From: Apteryx mantelli
Taxonomy: Eukaryota > Chordata > Aves > Apterygiformes > Apterygidae
Length of the DNA stretch: 64,000 bases
NCBI RefSeq assembly: GCF_036417845.1
Contig: NC_089980.1
Coordinates: 64,106,501-64,170,500 of the forward strand
Direction of reading: 5' to 3'
Position 1 is the first letter of the stretch. Each line of letters opens with the position of its first letter. Positions 23,811-35,520 of the stretch are shown here, piece by piece. Below the pieces are notes generated by a model. That model ran no database searches. It was not told where the DNA came from and worked only from the letters and a program-made list of their open reading frames with translations. Position numbers and translations under genes: made by a program.

Positions 23811-26172
23811 TCACAGAATCACAGAATTGCTGAGGTTGGAAGGGACCTCTGGAGATCATCTAGTCCAACCCCCCTGCTCAAGCAGGCTCACCTGGAGCAC
23901 ATTGCACAGGATTGCGTCCAGGCGTGTTTTGAATATCTCCAGAGAAGGAGACTCCACAACCTCTCTGGGCAACCCGTTCCAGTGCTCTGTCACCCTCACA
24001 GTGAAAAAGTTTTTCCTCATGTTCAGATGGAAGCGTCTGCGTTTCAGTTTGTGCCCGTTGCCTCCTGTCCTGTTGCTCGGCACCACTGAAAAGAGTCTGG
24101 TCCCATCCTCTCGACACCCTCCCTTCAGATACTTGTACACTTTGATAAGATCTCCTCTCAGCCTTCTCTTCCCCAGGCTAAACAGGCCCAGCTCTCTCAG
24201 CCTTTCCTCATAAGAGAGGTGCTCCAGTCCCCTAATCATCTTTGTAGCCCTTCACTGGACTTGCTCCAGTAGTGCCACATCCCTCTTGTCCTGGGGAGCC
24301 CAGAACTGGACGCAGTACTCCAGATGTGGCCTCACCAGGGCTGAGCAGAGGGGGAGAATCACCTCCCTCGACCTGCTGGCAACACTCTTCCTGATGCACC
24401 CCAGGATACCATTGGCCTTCTTGGCCACAAGGGCACATTGCTGCCTCATGCTTAACTTGGTGTCCACCAGCACTCCCAGGTCCTTCTCCGCAGAGCTGCT
24501 TTCCAGCAGGTCAACCCCCAACCTGTACTGGTGCATGGGGGTTATTCCTCCCCAGGTGCAGGACCCTGCACTTGCCTTTGTTGAACTTCATGAGGTTCCT
24601 CTCTGCCCACCTCTCCAGCCTGTCCAGGTCTCTCTGAATGGCAGCACAGCCCTCTGGGGTATCGGCCACTCCTCCCAGTTTTGTATCGTCAGCAAACTTG
24701 CTGAGGGTGCACTCTGTGCCTTCATCCAGGTCATTGATGAAGAAGTTGAACAAGACTGGACCCAGTACTGACCCCTGGGGGACACCGCTAGCTACAGGCC
24801 TCCAACTAGACTCTGCACCACTGATCACAACCCTCTGAGCTCTGCCATTCGGCCAGTTCTCAATCCACCTCACTGTCCACTCATCTAGCCCACACTTCCT
24901 GAGCTTGTCTATGAGGATGTTATGGGAGACAGTGTCAAAAGCCTTGCTGAAGTGAAGGTAGACAACATCCACTGCTCTCCCCTCATCTACCCAGCCAGTC
25001 ATTCCATCATAGAAGGCTATCAGATTGGTTAGGCATGATTTCCCCTTGGTGAAGCCATGCTGGCTACTCCTGATCACCTTCTTCTCCTCCACATCCTTGG
25101 AGATGGCCTCCAGCATGAGCTGCTCCATCACCTGTCCAGGGATGGAGGTGAGGCTGAGGCTGACTGGCCTGTAGTTCCCTGGGTCCTCATTCTTGCCCTT
25201 TCTGAAGATTGGAGTGATATTAGCCTTCTTCCAGTCCTCAGGCACCTCTCCTGTCCTCCATGACCTTTCAAAGATGATGGAGAGTGGCTTAGCAATGACA
25301 TCCGCCAGCTCCCTCAGCACTCGTGGGTGCATCCCATCAGGGCCCATGGATTTGTGGGTGTCAAGTTTGCTTAAATGAGCTCTAACCCACTCCTCCTCAA
25401 CCAAGGGAAAGTCTTCCTTTCTCCAGACTTTCTCTCTTGCCTCCAGGATCTGGGGTTCCTGAGGGCTGGCCTGAGCAGTAAAGACTGAAGCAAAGAAGGC
25501 ACTCAGTAACTCTGCCTTCTCTGCATCCTTCGTCACCAGGGCACCCACCCCGTTCAGCAAAGGGCCCACATTTTCCCTAGTCTTCCTCTTGCTACTGATG
25601 CATTTGAAGAAGCCCTTCTTGCTGTCCTTGACATCTCTAGCCAGATTTAATTCCAAACAGGCCTTGGCCTTCCTCGTCACATCCCTGCATACTCTGACAA
25701 CGTTCCTATATTCCTCCCAAGCGGCCTGTCCCCCTTTCCACTTTCTGTATACTTCCTTCTTCTGCTTGAGTTTTGCCAGGAGCTCCTTGCTCATCCATGC
25801 AGGTCTCCTGCCTCCTTTGCTTGACTTCCTACTCATAGGGATGCACCGCTCTTGAGCCTGGAGGAAGTGATGTTTGAATATTAACCAGCTCTCTTGAACA
25901 CCCCTTCCTTCTAGGGCCCTAACCCATGGGATTCCTCCAAGTAGGTCCCTGAAGAGGCCAAAGTTTTCTCTCCTGAAGTCCAGGGTTGCGATCCTACTTG
26001 GTGCCCTGCTGCCTCCTCGCAGGATCCTGAACTCCACGATCTCATGGTCACTGCAGCCAAGGCTGCCCCCAACCTTCACATCTTCCACCAGTCCTTCTTT
26101 GTTTGTTAGTACGAGGTCCAGCAGCACACCTCTCCTTGTTGGCTCCTCCACCACCTGTGTCAAGAAGTTAAT
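23811..26172 (-). mobile_element. CR1 LINE, long 5'-truncated copy (copy A)
   Basis: A young avian CR1 retrotransposon about 2.36 kb long, in the same orientation as EPM2A transcription. The 3' end at 23811 carries the (ATTCTGTG)n tail as its complement. The 5' end breaks off inside the endonuclease region of ORF2, upstream of the Thr-Gln-Val-Val-Glu-Glu-Pro segment. CR1 elements insert by target-primed reverse transcription and are usually 5'-truncated without clear target-site duplications. None is evident here. It abuts about 0.3 kb of other DNA and then an older CR1 fragment at 26488. A matching inverted copy lies at 49096-51112. Confidence 0.95.
23856..26163 (-). pseudogene. CR1 ORF2 (endonuclease C-end/reverse transcriptase), broken
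   Basis: The first reading frame, 26163-24511, gives 550 residues. It starts in the C-terminal endonuclease, with the Ser-Asp-His motif near 26049, and continues through the reverse transcriptase with the active-site Phe-Ala-Asp-Asp at 24685-24696. An extra G in a five-G run at 24537-24541 shifts the frame. The shifted frame (24536-24252) then meets TGA at 24254-24252, where copy B has CGA, a typical CpG-to-TpG change. The same frame continues to 23856. There are thus only one frameshift and one nonsense change, plus the missing 5' part, which implies a fairly recent insertion. The element is not autonomous because ORF1 and most of the endonuclease are absent. Confidence 0.92.
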
Positions 26173-26487
26173 AGCAGTTTATTCTTGGATGCATGCCTTC
26201 CCTGAAGTACCAAATTAGACATCTCTCTTCTGGGCCTTCCTTGCTCTTTTCTCCTGAATCTATGTGAGAGTGAAAGTACTTGCTAGAAGTTTTTGCTAGA
26301 ATCCAGATAAGGTTCCTGTAACTTTGCCAGCGCAATCTAGAAAAATGACTTAGATTGTTACCTAATATCCTGAAATACCTTTTCAAACAGAGAGGGATTT
26401 TCAAGTGACTAAATTCTGCTCTCCAGTGGAAGATTAGAACACTTTCAAATATTGCTTGACATGCAGAGAGCACACTGATGACTATCC

Positions 26488-26930
26488 TTGCCTTTAGAAA
26501 TATTTTCCTAATGTCTAATATGAATAGTCTGTGATCACAGTGACTTCTTGTCTTCTCCACAACGGACACAAAGAAGTGATTATTTCCTTCATCTCTGCAA
26601 AATCCTTTTATGCATCAGAAAATTACTAACACATCCCTCTTCAGCCTTGTCTTCTTTATACTAAATGAATCCAATTATTTCAATCTTTCTTTACTTGTCA
26701 TATATTCACAACGTTTGGTCCTTCCTGTTTGCCTTTGAACTCTCCAGCTGGTCATCTTTCTCTAAGATGTTATGCCCAATACTGGAGAGAGGTGAAGCCT
26801 TACTGTTGCTGAACAGAAGTGAAGATTACTTACTTCTTGTGCCCCAAAGGCTATATCCCTATTTATAGTTGCCTGCTTGTCCTCTTACCGCATGGCATTG
26901 CTGACCTATATTCAACACGGAATTCTGTCT
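26488..26930 (-). mobile_element. Ancient CR1 LINE fragment, minus orientation
   Basis: Read on the plus strand, blocks such as 'gcctttagaaatattttcctaatgtctaa', 'catccctcttcagccttgtcttct', 'tttcaatctttctttacttgtcatat', 'tgcccaatactggagagaggtgaagcc' and 'tgctgacctatattcaac' occur in the order found in the reverse complement of old sauropsid CR1 3' halves. The copy is heavily diverged and carries indels, so it is much older than copy A next to it. Assignment rests on recalled consensus text. Confidence 0.7.
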
Positions 26931-27019
26931 TGAAGTTAAGATCTCTCAAAAGAAACTAGACTACTCAAGGAGAGAGCAAAATCTGCCTGAAACACAGAAT
27001 TATCTAAGATCCTATTGGT

Positions 27020-27760
27020 CACAACTCCCAGTGGTGTCAAAAGTAACTAGAAGAATATGCGGCACAGGAGAGATGAGATTCACAATTGACAAATGCATAT
27101 CAGTAGTACATCTTGGAATAAATAATCTGAACCTCTCACACACATCACTGCGTTTTAAGTTAACTATAATCAATCAGAAAGGGAAACAGTGCATAACTGC
27201 AGTGATGCTTGGTGAAAGTATTGCTTTATAGAGAGGTCAAAGTAAGTGGTAATATTAGCCTATACAAAGAAATGAACTGAAAATTATAGAAAATTTATAA
27301 CAACCTTCCAAAAATCAACAATCCCCTTCTATGCACTCAAACTTCAAGTTTTCTATTAACTATTTTACTGTAACAAAAAAGATACAGTAAAAATGAAAAC
27401 ATTCAAAATACAGGATATTCCAGTTACTAGTTACGAAAATACTTCCAAAAGAGGACAGACTAAGAACGCAGCACATATAAGAGGGAGTTGGATGACTGCT
27501 TAAGGATAAAGAATATGGGAGAGGCAAATGAAGTGAACCTATCTATCCTTTCAAACTATTGAGCAAAGGGCTATCCAATAAAACTGAATGAGAACAAATA
27601 GGAAACTAGTAAGAAAACTTTTTAATACACTACATAATCAATCTATGGAAGTCAATGCCTAAAAATATCAACAAGGCCAAGAACTTAACTAGGTTTCCCA
27701 ATGGACTGAAAAATTACATGTACAAAGGGAGTGCTCCATACCATTACATAAAATAGGTAA
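27020..27760 (+). mobile_element. Ancient CR1/L3-like LINE fragment, plus orientation
   Basis: A frame at 27031-27231 contains Met-Arg-Phe-Thr-Ile-Asp-Lys-Cys followed by Val-Val-His-Leu-Gly-Ile-Asn-Asn. This matches the CR1-type ORF2 segment just after the reverse transcriptase (compare Met-Lys-Phe-Asn-Lys-Gly-Lys-Cys ... Leu-His-Leu-Gly-Arg-Asn-Asn in copy B). Further right, 'aatcaatctatggaagtcaatgcc...caacaaggccaagaacttaactaggtttccc' fits the end of an old CR1/L3 copy. The middle is decayed, so the limits are approximate. Confidence 0.55.
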
Positions 27761-30700
27761 AGAATCCAAACTTTCACATAGCTTCTGCTATAAAGCACTG
27801 CTAAGGGGTGAGAAAAACTGCTGAAAGCCCCTTCCCCCTCTTTTTTTGATTCTTGCATCTTCCTTCAAAGTACTGGCAACAGAGGCAGATATCAAAACAA
27901 ATGAATCCCTGGTTGGATCTTGTACAAGAACACTGGTTTCATTACATTCTCTTTAAATAAAGGGGACAGGGATCCCTCAGTAAAATGAGTCCTTACTAAT
28001 GAAATAATAATGCAGAACTGAGCGGTTACAACATGGTATTTCATTGCACATCACAGGGGATGAGGGTAAATGACTGTGGTCTTAATCCCTTCTCCTGCTG
28101 ATTTACTGATAAAGTCTCCTTGCAGAAGACAAGCTGACTGAAGCTTTGTGATGAGAGCCTTGACTTCAGTAGGATTGACTGAATACAGTCTGATGCACTC
28201 AGTTGCCCAGCACATGGACAAGCACTGTCGGCGAGATTAGGAGAGCAAGGTTTGATGATACTATGGTCTAACTCACAGAACACTAAGATCTAATAGCCAG
28301 GCTTAATAACATCACTCTTATCAATAGATTAAATGGTCATAACCTTAGCAGAAGTCATCAGAGAAAAACACTGATTAATGATAAAAGTATACCCTGCTGA
28401 AATGACACAGCTGTAAACCTTGTAAAAACTATTTCTATTTTGGAAAAAAAATTACTTTAGCTAAATGCCGAATGTAGAAGGAGTATAAGTCATTGCTTAT
28501 AAATTTGTTCTACTTTACCACTGAAAGAGTACAGTTTATTTTTAAGTTAAGAATTCTACTCAGGGCTTTAAATGAGGAGAATTAAATAGACTACAATGTA
28601 GTTCCATTTTTTTTTCCTTCTCATTTGGCACTGTGATGAAAAGTAATTAAGCTCTGGCAAATTTTCTTCTTAAATGTAATTTGGACTACTTATCTAGCCT
28701 CTCACATGGGAGCAGACTTGGCAACTAAAAAGAAACACCTGCTTTTATCATTCTAGAACAACACTTTTGTCAGCTTAGCAATATGAAAAGTTTCTGAAGC
28801 CCTTGAATTCTGAGTGTTATGCTTAATAATATATTATTTATTCAATGTTCACAAATTTACTTATGAATGTGGCATCAAACTACCTCATTTGCTGATATGC
28901 AGGGTGAACAAGCCATTAAGATTTGACCTTAAGCTGACAATGCACTAAAATGAAAACAACAAGTAAGAATAATACATTTGAGTTATCTCAATGTAAGTTT
29001 ATACAGACATCCAAATATAAAGCAATTTCATTTATACAGTGCCTTCAAGTTCTATTGATTTAGGAGATTTCTGTAGCATTATGTTGATGGCACAAAAGGG
29101 CTATAGTTGCCCCTCTTCACCCACCCACTTGCATTAACAGCAGGTAATGTGCTGCACTCTTCAGGTCAAGAGACAAGGAGCAATCATGCTAATGCCAAAG
29201 CACAGCCCTCCACCTCACTCATAATCTTCTGGGTGATTTTGACTCTGGGGAAGCCCATAGGGTAGGTCTACTTTATTGACTGTCCTAACTTTGAATGCAC
29301 CAGGAATACAAAAGAAAGAACCCCTTGAGTAATCGAGTTAACGACCTGAAAAATAGTCAGCCACATGAGAGGTGTTTAGTTTAGATGGGCCCACAAAGCT
29401 TTCTGTTCATGGCCCATTTCCCCCTTTCACAGCAAACCCAAACACTTCCCTAGAAGGAGCATAAGAGCTTTATTATTAGAAACTCACAAAAATTGCAAAA
29501 CGTTTCATAAAGATATTAGCAGAGATCAAGGGCATTATTAGCATCTTATATCCTGCCACAGCAGGGAAGATATTTGATGAGAACACCTAGATAACTCTGG
29601 GAAGAAAATCGCATCCCAGAAGCTGTGTCCACACTAGCAACTTGGTATAGGGCATCACTGTGGTTTTAAAGCTAACTTAAATTGTCTTCACTTATAGCAG
29701 ATTGGTTCTTAAAGTTATTGTGGTGTGTGCAGCCTAGATTTAACTTGGAGGAAATGAAAAGTGGAGGCTCCACTCCAAATACACTCCTGTACCTCACGGG
29801 GATGTGCACATACAAACCAATGAGTGGGCTGCACCACCAGAAGAGCCTTCAGCACACGCATAGCTTAAATGCACTAGTAGAAGCCAACACTGAGCATAGG
29901 CAAGAGGTCTTGAAATGTTGTGTGAGGATGACAAATTCATTAAACCAGCTCACAGGAGATAGTCTTGACAGTGTCCCTTCATCTTCAAAGGTTTCGCATC
30001 TGCTGCTTGTTGTCCCATGTCTGAAGGTGAAGTGATTCCAACAGAGTTGGCTCATCTCTCTGGTCCATGACCCTTAGTTAATTACAGGCAAAGCAGTTGC
30101 AATGGCATAGGCTCCCAGAAAGTCATCATGGATGTCTTGTTCTTTAGAAAAAAGAGGCCCAAGAGATGAGGTATCAGTTCACTCAGGGTGTCCTTCCAGA
30201 GCAGCTACTGGAGCTGCAGGATGAAGTAGTTCATGCCCCTTTCCCCAGTGTCTTCTAATGGATGTTGTCCAAACAGAGTGGGAATGGCATGAAATAGGAA
30301 CAGAAACAAAGCTTCACATGCAAGGCCTACTATGGGAAATGGTACTGGGGCCACTGATGTGCTAACATTAGCTGTGTGAGACATACAAAAGAACAGTGTT
30401 ATGCATGCTAGAAGGCCAGATTAAATCTAATTTGAAGAGAGCCCTCTGGCAATGCATTTAATGGAGATGTGAAGAGCCCTCTATCAACTGCTCTTGTCTA
30501 CTGACCCACTCCTCTTGCACTGAACTGTTTCTTAATGTACACGTAGCGTTGAAGTCCCTGCTAATACGATTCAAACATAAATGCCTTCCTGACCACAAAC
30601 TGAACCTGATACTTAAGCTCAAGTATGGAAGCAAGGCAAATTAACCAACTACAAAACCTTCTCTCCACAACTCCCAAACACTTCTAGCTGTCTCCAGTCT

Positions 30701-31284
30701 CTAACACTTCAGAAAAAGTCAATACAGCTCTAGAAGCCAAATCAAATGGAGGTAAAACATTCTCACCACTTTATACACACAAATGATGGAACATGGGGTT
30801 ATCTAAAAGTGTTATAAATACAATGCAATAAACATGTTCAACAAGTACCAAGCATCACTTCAAATCCATCACCATGGAACAGCAACTCAGTCTCATATAA
30901 AGTCTTAAGTACTCACAGTAATGGCTACAAGAAAGCGGAGAAAGCAAGAATAACAGGTACTTTGGGAGAGAAAAAGGAAATATAGAACGGCTCACAAGAA
31001 CAATCAACTGCACAAAGACAGAATGGGAGACAACTCCTTAGCTAACAGACCTAACGAAAAGGTAGGCTTATAGTTAATCTTAAATCAAAAACATCATACT
31101 ACTGTAAAAATGACAATGCTACTAGGATAATTAAGCAGTAGCACTATTCCCGAGATCCACAAAATAATCTTTCTATTTTATTCAGTACTGGTAGACTGGC
31201 AATTGGAGGAATAGGTCCAATGGGCACTTTAAGAAGGAAAAGGAAAGCTAGAGAGCCCAGCAGGGAGTAGCAAAGCAAGCAGAG
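27761..31284 (-). other. EPM2A: EPM2A intron 2, between CR1 clusters
   Basis: Non-coding intronic DNA. No gene is recognised, and the longest open frame is 117 codons (29682-30035) without family resemblance. A block at about 29600-30400 is slightly richer in GC and may be a decayed DNA transposon (see findings). The rest shows nothing I can classify. Confidence 0.75.
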
Positions 31285-31690
31285 AAGTAGAGGGCATGAT
31301 TTCAGAGAAAAGACTGAAAGAATGGGGAGTTAATATCAAAAGGCAAATACTGAGAAGAAAAACGATAGCAGTTTCCAAACATAAGGAGGTGGCTATAAAG
31401 GGGCAGGATACTAATTTGTCCTCCATGTCTGCTGTAGAGAGGACAAGAAGAAATGAACTTATATTGCAGCTAGGAAGACTTAGGTTAACATTAGTAAAGC
31501 TTTTTAATGGTAAGAATAGTGAGGTAACAGAATGAAAGAGTAACAGGGTTACATCACTGAGATGAGATCATATTTAAAATCAAGCTGGACAAATTTGGAA
31601 TGATTTAGATGTAATTGAGACTAATTCAGAGCAAGAAAATGGATTGGATGCCTTTTTTTTGATGTCTCTTCTAGCCTATGATCTATGACA
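31285..31690 (+). mobile_element. Ancient CR1 LINE 3' fragment, plus orientation
   Basis: Conserved CR1 blocks appear in order: 'agagaaaagactgaaagaatgg', 'cgatagcagtttccaaacataaggaggtgg', 'gaggacaagaagaaatgaacttatattgcag', 'gacttaggttaacattagtaaagctttttaa' and a terminal 'gatgtctcttctagcctatgatctatgac'. They correspond to the CR1 C-terminal coding part and the 3' tail with a TCTATGA-type end. Divergence is high, consistent with an old insertion. Confidence 0.75.
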
Positions 31691-31714
31691 TTATAGTCAT
31701 AAACTTTAATTTCC

Positions 31715-32045
31715 ATCTCTGGAATCACTACCCATATTAATTTATCAAGCTCCACCTTGAAATAATTAAGGGTTCCTTGTCCTCACAGTCCTATTTTAAA
31801 GGTCATGTCAGAATCCAGACATCATTCCTTTGTTGTCAGAAACCTTGTTCTAATTTACAATGTAAATTCATTCATAACTGATTAATATCCATTTGATCTT
31901 ATAGAAGGTTCAGTTTAAATAATTCTTCTTCCTTCCTTGTACTAATTTCTGGAATGTCTTTTATAAATAGCGATATATCTCTTTCTCAGTCTTCATTTAA
32001 CTATGCTATCTCAGATACCAGGAGAAGTCAAGCTCTGGTAGCACA
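31715..32045 (-). mobile_element. Ancient CR1 LINE fragment, minus orientation
   Basis: The plus-strand text 'acccatattaatttatcaagctccaccttgaaataatta', 'tcagaaaccttgttctaattta', 'actgattaatatccatttgatctta' and 'tttaaataattcttcttccttcc' follows the reverse complement of an old CR1 subfamily 3' half. Together with the preceding fragment it forms a tail-to-tail pair with about 25 bp between them. Limits are approximate. Confidence 0.7.
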
Positions 32046-32905
32046 GAGTTCCTTGCAAGCCAATTTACTTTGGTCTAACTCCGGGGTCATGATAGCTACA
32101 CAGCCCCTGGAGGATGCTTTCATTCAAAGTTAGCTCAGAGATCTCTGCTTTCTGCTGCAGTTTGTGATGAAGACATATCTTATGTCAGGGAATCCCTGAC
32201 ACAGAAACAAAAAAGGATATTCTATCGTTTACTATTTTAAATGGGTTTGCAAAGCCAAATTTACCATTCCTGCTGCTCCTAGAGGAGCAAAGAGGTTGGA
32301 AAGTTCTCCTGACAAGAAATCTTGGGGACTCTTTTTTGTGGGATATCTCCTGACTACAGTGTTCCCATGAAGAAGGCAACAAAGAAGAGACAATACATCC
32401 CAATTAACAGGGATTACACCATTACCTCAAAGGCCAGCTATTGATAGCATGAAATAAACCAGTCTGATAAAGCTGAGCTCCTTCATGCCAGAATGGGAAC
32501 ATGCCCCAAATTTGTCCACCTTGGGAAATGGAAGTGCAAAAGGGATTGTAAGCCATCTCTGTTCTTCTGTCAAAATAATAGCTCAAATGATATCGACATT
32601 TATCTCTAGGATATATGGGTACGCTCCACTGAACTCAATGGAATTGTTCTTATTAAGCTTGCAGTACATTTGACTCTATACAGGGTTAAAAAAAAAAACA
32701 ACAAAACCTACATCTCTCCCGTCCTCCCCTTCACCTCTCTTCATTAAAAAGCTTGAAGCCAATGAATTTGTATCTTATAAAATCTTATAATCTATTCTTT
32801 CTCCATTTTGGAAATGATCTGACATAGCTAACTTGGTCACACAAGACTTTACATACATGACCAAAACTAAATTGTGGAAGATAAAATTTTATCCTCCTCA
32901 TATTC

Positions 32906-32937
32906 AAAGTGAAATATTATATGTTATATTTCACTTT
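32906..32937. repeat. Perfect 12-bp inverted repeat with 8-nt loop
   Basis: AAAGTGAAATAT at 32906-32917 is exactly complementary to ATATTTCACTTT at 32926-32937, with TATATGTT between. It could be a decayed terminal inverted repeat or a chance hairpin in AT-rich DNA. Confidence 0.85.
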
Positions 32938-33657
32938 ACATTTCTACAGTGAAGATAGGAAAATATTTGTATACAAACTGATACCTTGTAGGACAGGGTG
33001 TCCAAATTTAACCTTATAAAACTGAGTCAAACTTCACCTTCAAACATACATGTAAAGTTTCTACTGATTCCTAAGGAACACATGTACATAGCAGAAAGCA
33101 GGATTTGCCTTCAGGGGGCTTGACTCTTCTTGTACTTCCATTTGTATAAACATTATCTAAATCAAATGATGTGCCATTAGCAAAAATATAGCCTGAATCA
33201 AGTTCCAAGGCTTGTATTGAACAATCTCAGGATCTAGTTCTGCAAATGACTTCTCAGTTGGCTTGTGGAGATTAATATTTAAACGCCCTAATTATAGAAC
33301 CTTGTCTCATGCGTTGGTTGCCAATGGTTACTTCCCACATATGTCTGTTAAGTTGCCAATATTTCAATTTGTTTTGAATTAGAACAAATACTCAGAAACA
33401 CAAGAACAACAGGCTGCTAAGCCAAGCCAGGTAGTAATGAGCCATGAATCTCTTGGCATTAGGAATGAGAACTTCTAACGTTAATGTTTAGCAATGGGAA
33501 TGATGCCACTGCTGGCATCTTTAAGTTAAAGCATCTTAACAAAATTGACTTAAACCACTCAGGATGAACTTTAATTAGTACCTGAGAAGTTTCAGGGATC
33601 ATTGGTAAAAATACCTTCATTCAGAGTTTACATATGAGTGGCTGCTTAGAAGTCTCA

Positions 33658-33810
33658 ACTGAAAATAACAAACTGTGAAATCTAGACTGAAAACAATAAA
33701 CTGTGAATTTACTTTCCAAAATGCTGCTTTTCAGATCCAATGGAAATGCTTTGCAACACTTCAGAAATAAACACATCTTCATGAAAATGTGAAACATCTT
33801 CATGAAAATG
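33658..33810. repeat. Two neighbouring short direct duplications
   Basis: Near-identical 22-bp units (ACTGAAAA..AA..AACTGTGAA) occur at 33658-33679 and 33686-33707, a 28-bp period. A second perfect pair of 17-bp units (ACATCTTCATGAAAATG) occurs at 33773-33789 and 33794-33810, a 21-bp period. Both are simple local duplications within 150 bp. Confidence 0.8.
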
Positions 33811-35520
33811 AAAACATAGTTCGTTGAAAGGGGACCTTGTAAGCTAAATGGCAGTATATACACATGTACAGAATACTGGGATCTCTTCAGAACTGGGAGA
33901 CAGTCAGGAAGAAACACATTCATCACTTGTGGTATCATCCAAATGCAATCCTTCTGACAGTTTCTCTATCTGTATTCACTCCAGTTAAAATATTTGTCCA
34001 GATTTTATTAAAACATGTCAGTACATTTATATTAATTTTAAAGAGAGACAGGCACATTCTAGAGTACCATGGACTGCATGTGTATGTGCACATGTGTTTT
34101 TTTGCCTAATTAACCTCCAAATCTTACCAAAAAAAGGCAGTCTAGTCTGTGCTCTTCACCGCAGCATAGGGAACACCTCCAGTACTCTAAGATCAAATGA
34201 ACAGCAGAGCATGAGATTAATTCCAATTCCCAGGCCTGCAAATTCTGGGTAATACAGATAGAGAGGCAGCAGTGAGCATTAGGACATCTTCTCACAGCAT
34301 GCTCAGAGTGCTATGTGGAGAGTAGAGTTAGCTCAGTACTGCTGCAAAGTACTCTCCTAAAAAGACTATCCCACTTCCAGTACTTAAACTAGTTCATAAA
34401 AATCTGGTAGGTCTACCAGCATAATCCATGAAAGAGAAAATTAGCTCTACTTTTTCTCTTCTGGTTCCTGAAGAGCAAGAGGAGGAGGAAGGGTGGAATG
34501 TGATGGACACTGTAAGATGCACCAATACTGGCTGCTGGAAGCGCAGGCTGCTCCTCCTCTCGCTCACAGGAGCATGTCATCCTATTTTACAGTCAGAAAT
34601 GGCTGAGACAGTAACAGAGTTGCTGAGAGGCCCCAGAGGAATTGTTTAAGTCTTCTTAATATAAAACTGAAGCATATTGTGAATTCTTGAAGAAGCTTTG
34701 AATGTCAAAAGGCAAAAAAATCATTTGACTAGAAATTTTAGGAACTAACAATGCTACAGTTTTTATGAGAGAAGAGATTAATAATAATTACCAAAGGTTG
34801 TCTACTCTTTTAAAGTGCCAGGTTTTTTGCAGATTTCTTTCTTTTCTTAAAAATATCATTTCACCTGCTTGGAAATAGGAATCATAGGCATTTTAATAAA
34901 TACATTAAAAGTTATCTACTGTTACTGAAGTTTTCAGAAATGTGTTCATATTCTCAGCTGAAGCATGCCTTTTAACTGTGTATAACATTACTCAGTACTG
35001 GACAGCCTTATTACCTAGACCATAAGTAAATACAAGAAGCTTTTTCCTCCTTTCAAGTCACCAGAGGGAAGTAACTCAGTATTACAGGAAGATTGGCAAT
35101 CCAGTCTTCTGCTGTGATAGCAACAGTTAACGCTGTGTTTAGGAATAGCCTGCACGAGGCCAGCCCTTCAAGCTGTGAGCTGGACTGCAGAAATAAGGAA
35201 CACTAAAGAAACTATTTTATTAAGGAAAATGCATATCCTACTCATCAGACCTGCACCTTGGGAGAATGGAGGCCGAGGGTATCTGTTCTGAAGGGTTTTG
35301 AAAAAGCGGTACCAGAGAAGCTAGACAAACTAAAGAAAAAGTCTCCAGAAGCCCACAGATCTCACCACCAGCTCCTAATCCAGCCCCTAAACTGAAAGGC
35401 AGCAGCTGTGGAGACTTGTTGCTGTCCCGCACCTCATGACTGGACTTTGTGCGTGATTGCTATCATCCCTCTTCCTGCTGCTCCTCTTCACTCAATTGCT
35501 TTATATATGAATATATACAA

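Noticed and set aside
23769..25855. Plus-strand open frames opposite CR1 copy A, and the equivalent minus-strand frames at 49545-51127
   Set aside because: They recur in both copies because they lie antisense to the same CR1 ORF2; they are not genes.
31296..31535. 79-codon plus-strand frame rich in Lys/Arg
   Set aside because: It lies within an ancient CR1 fragment and is decayed ORF2 sequence.
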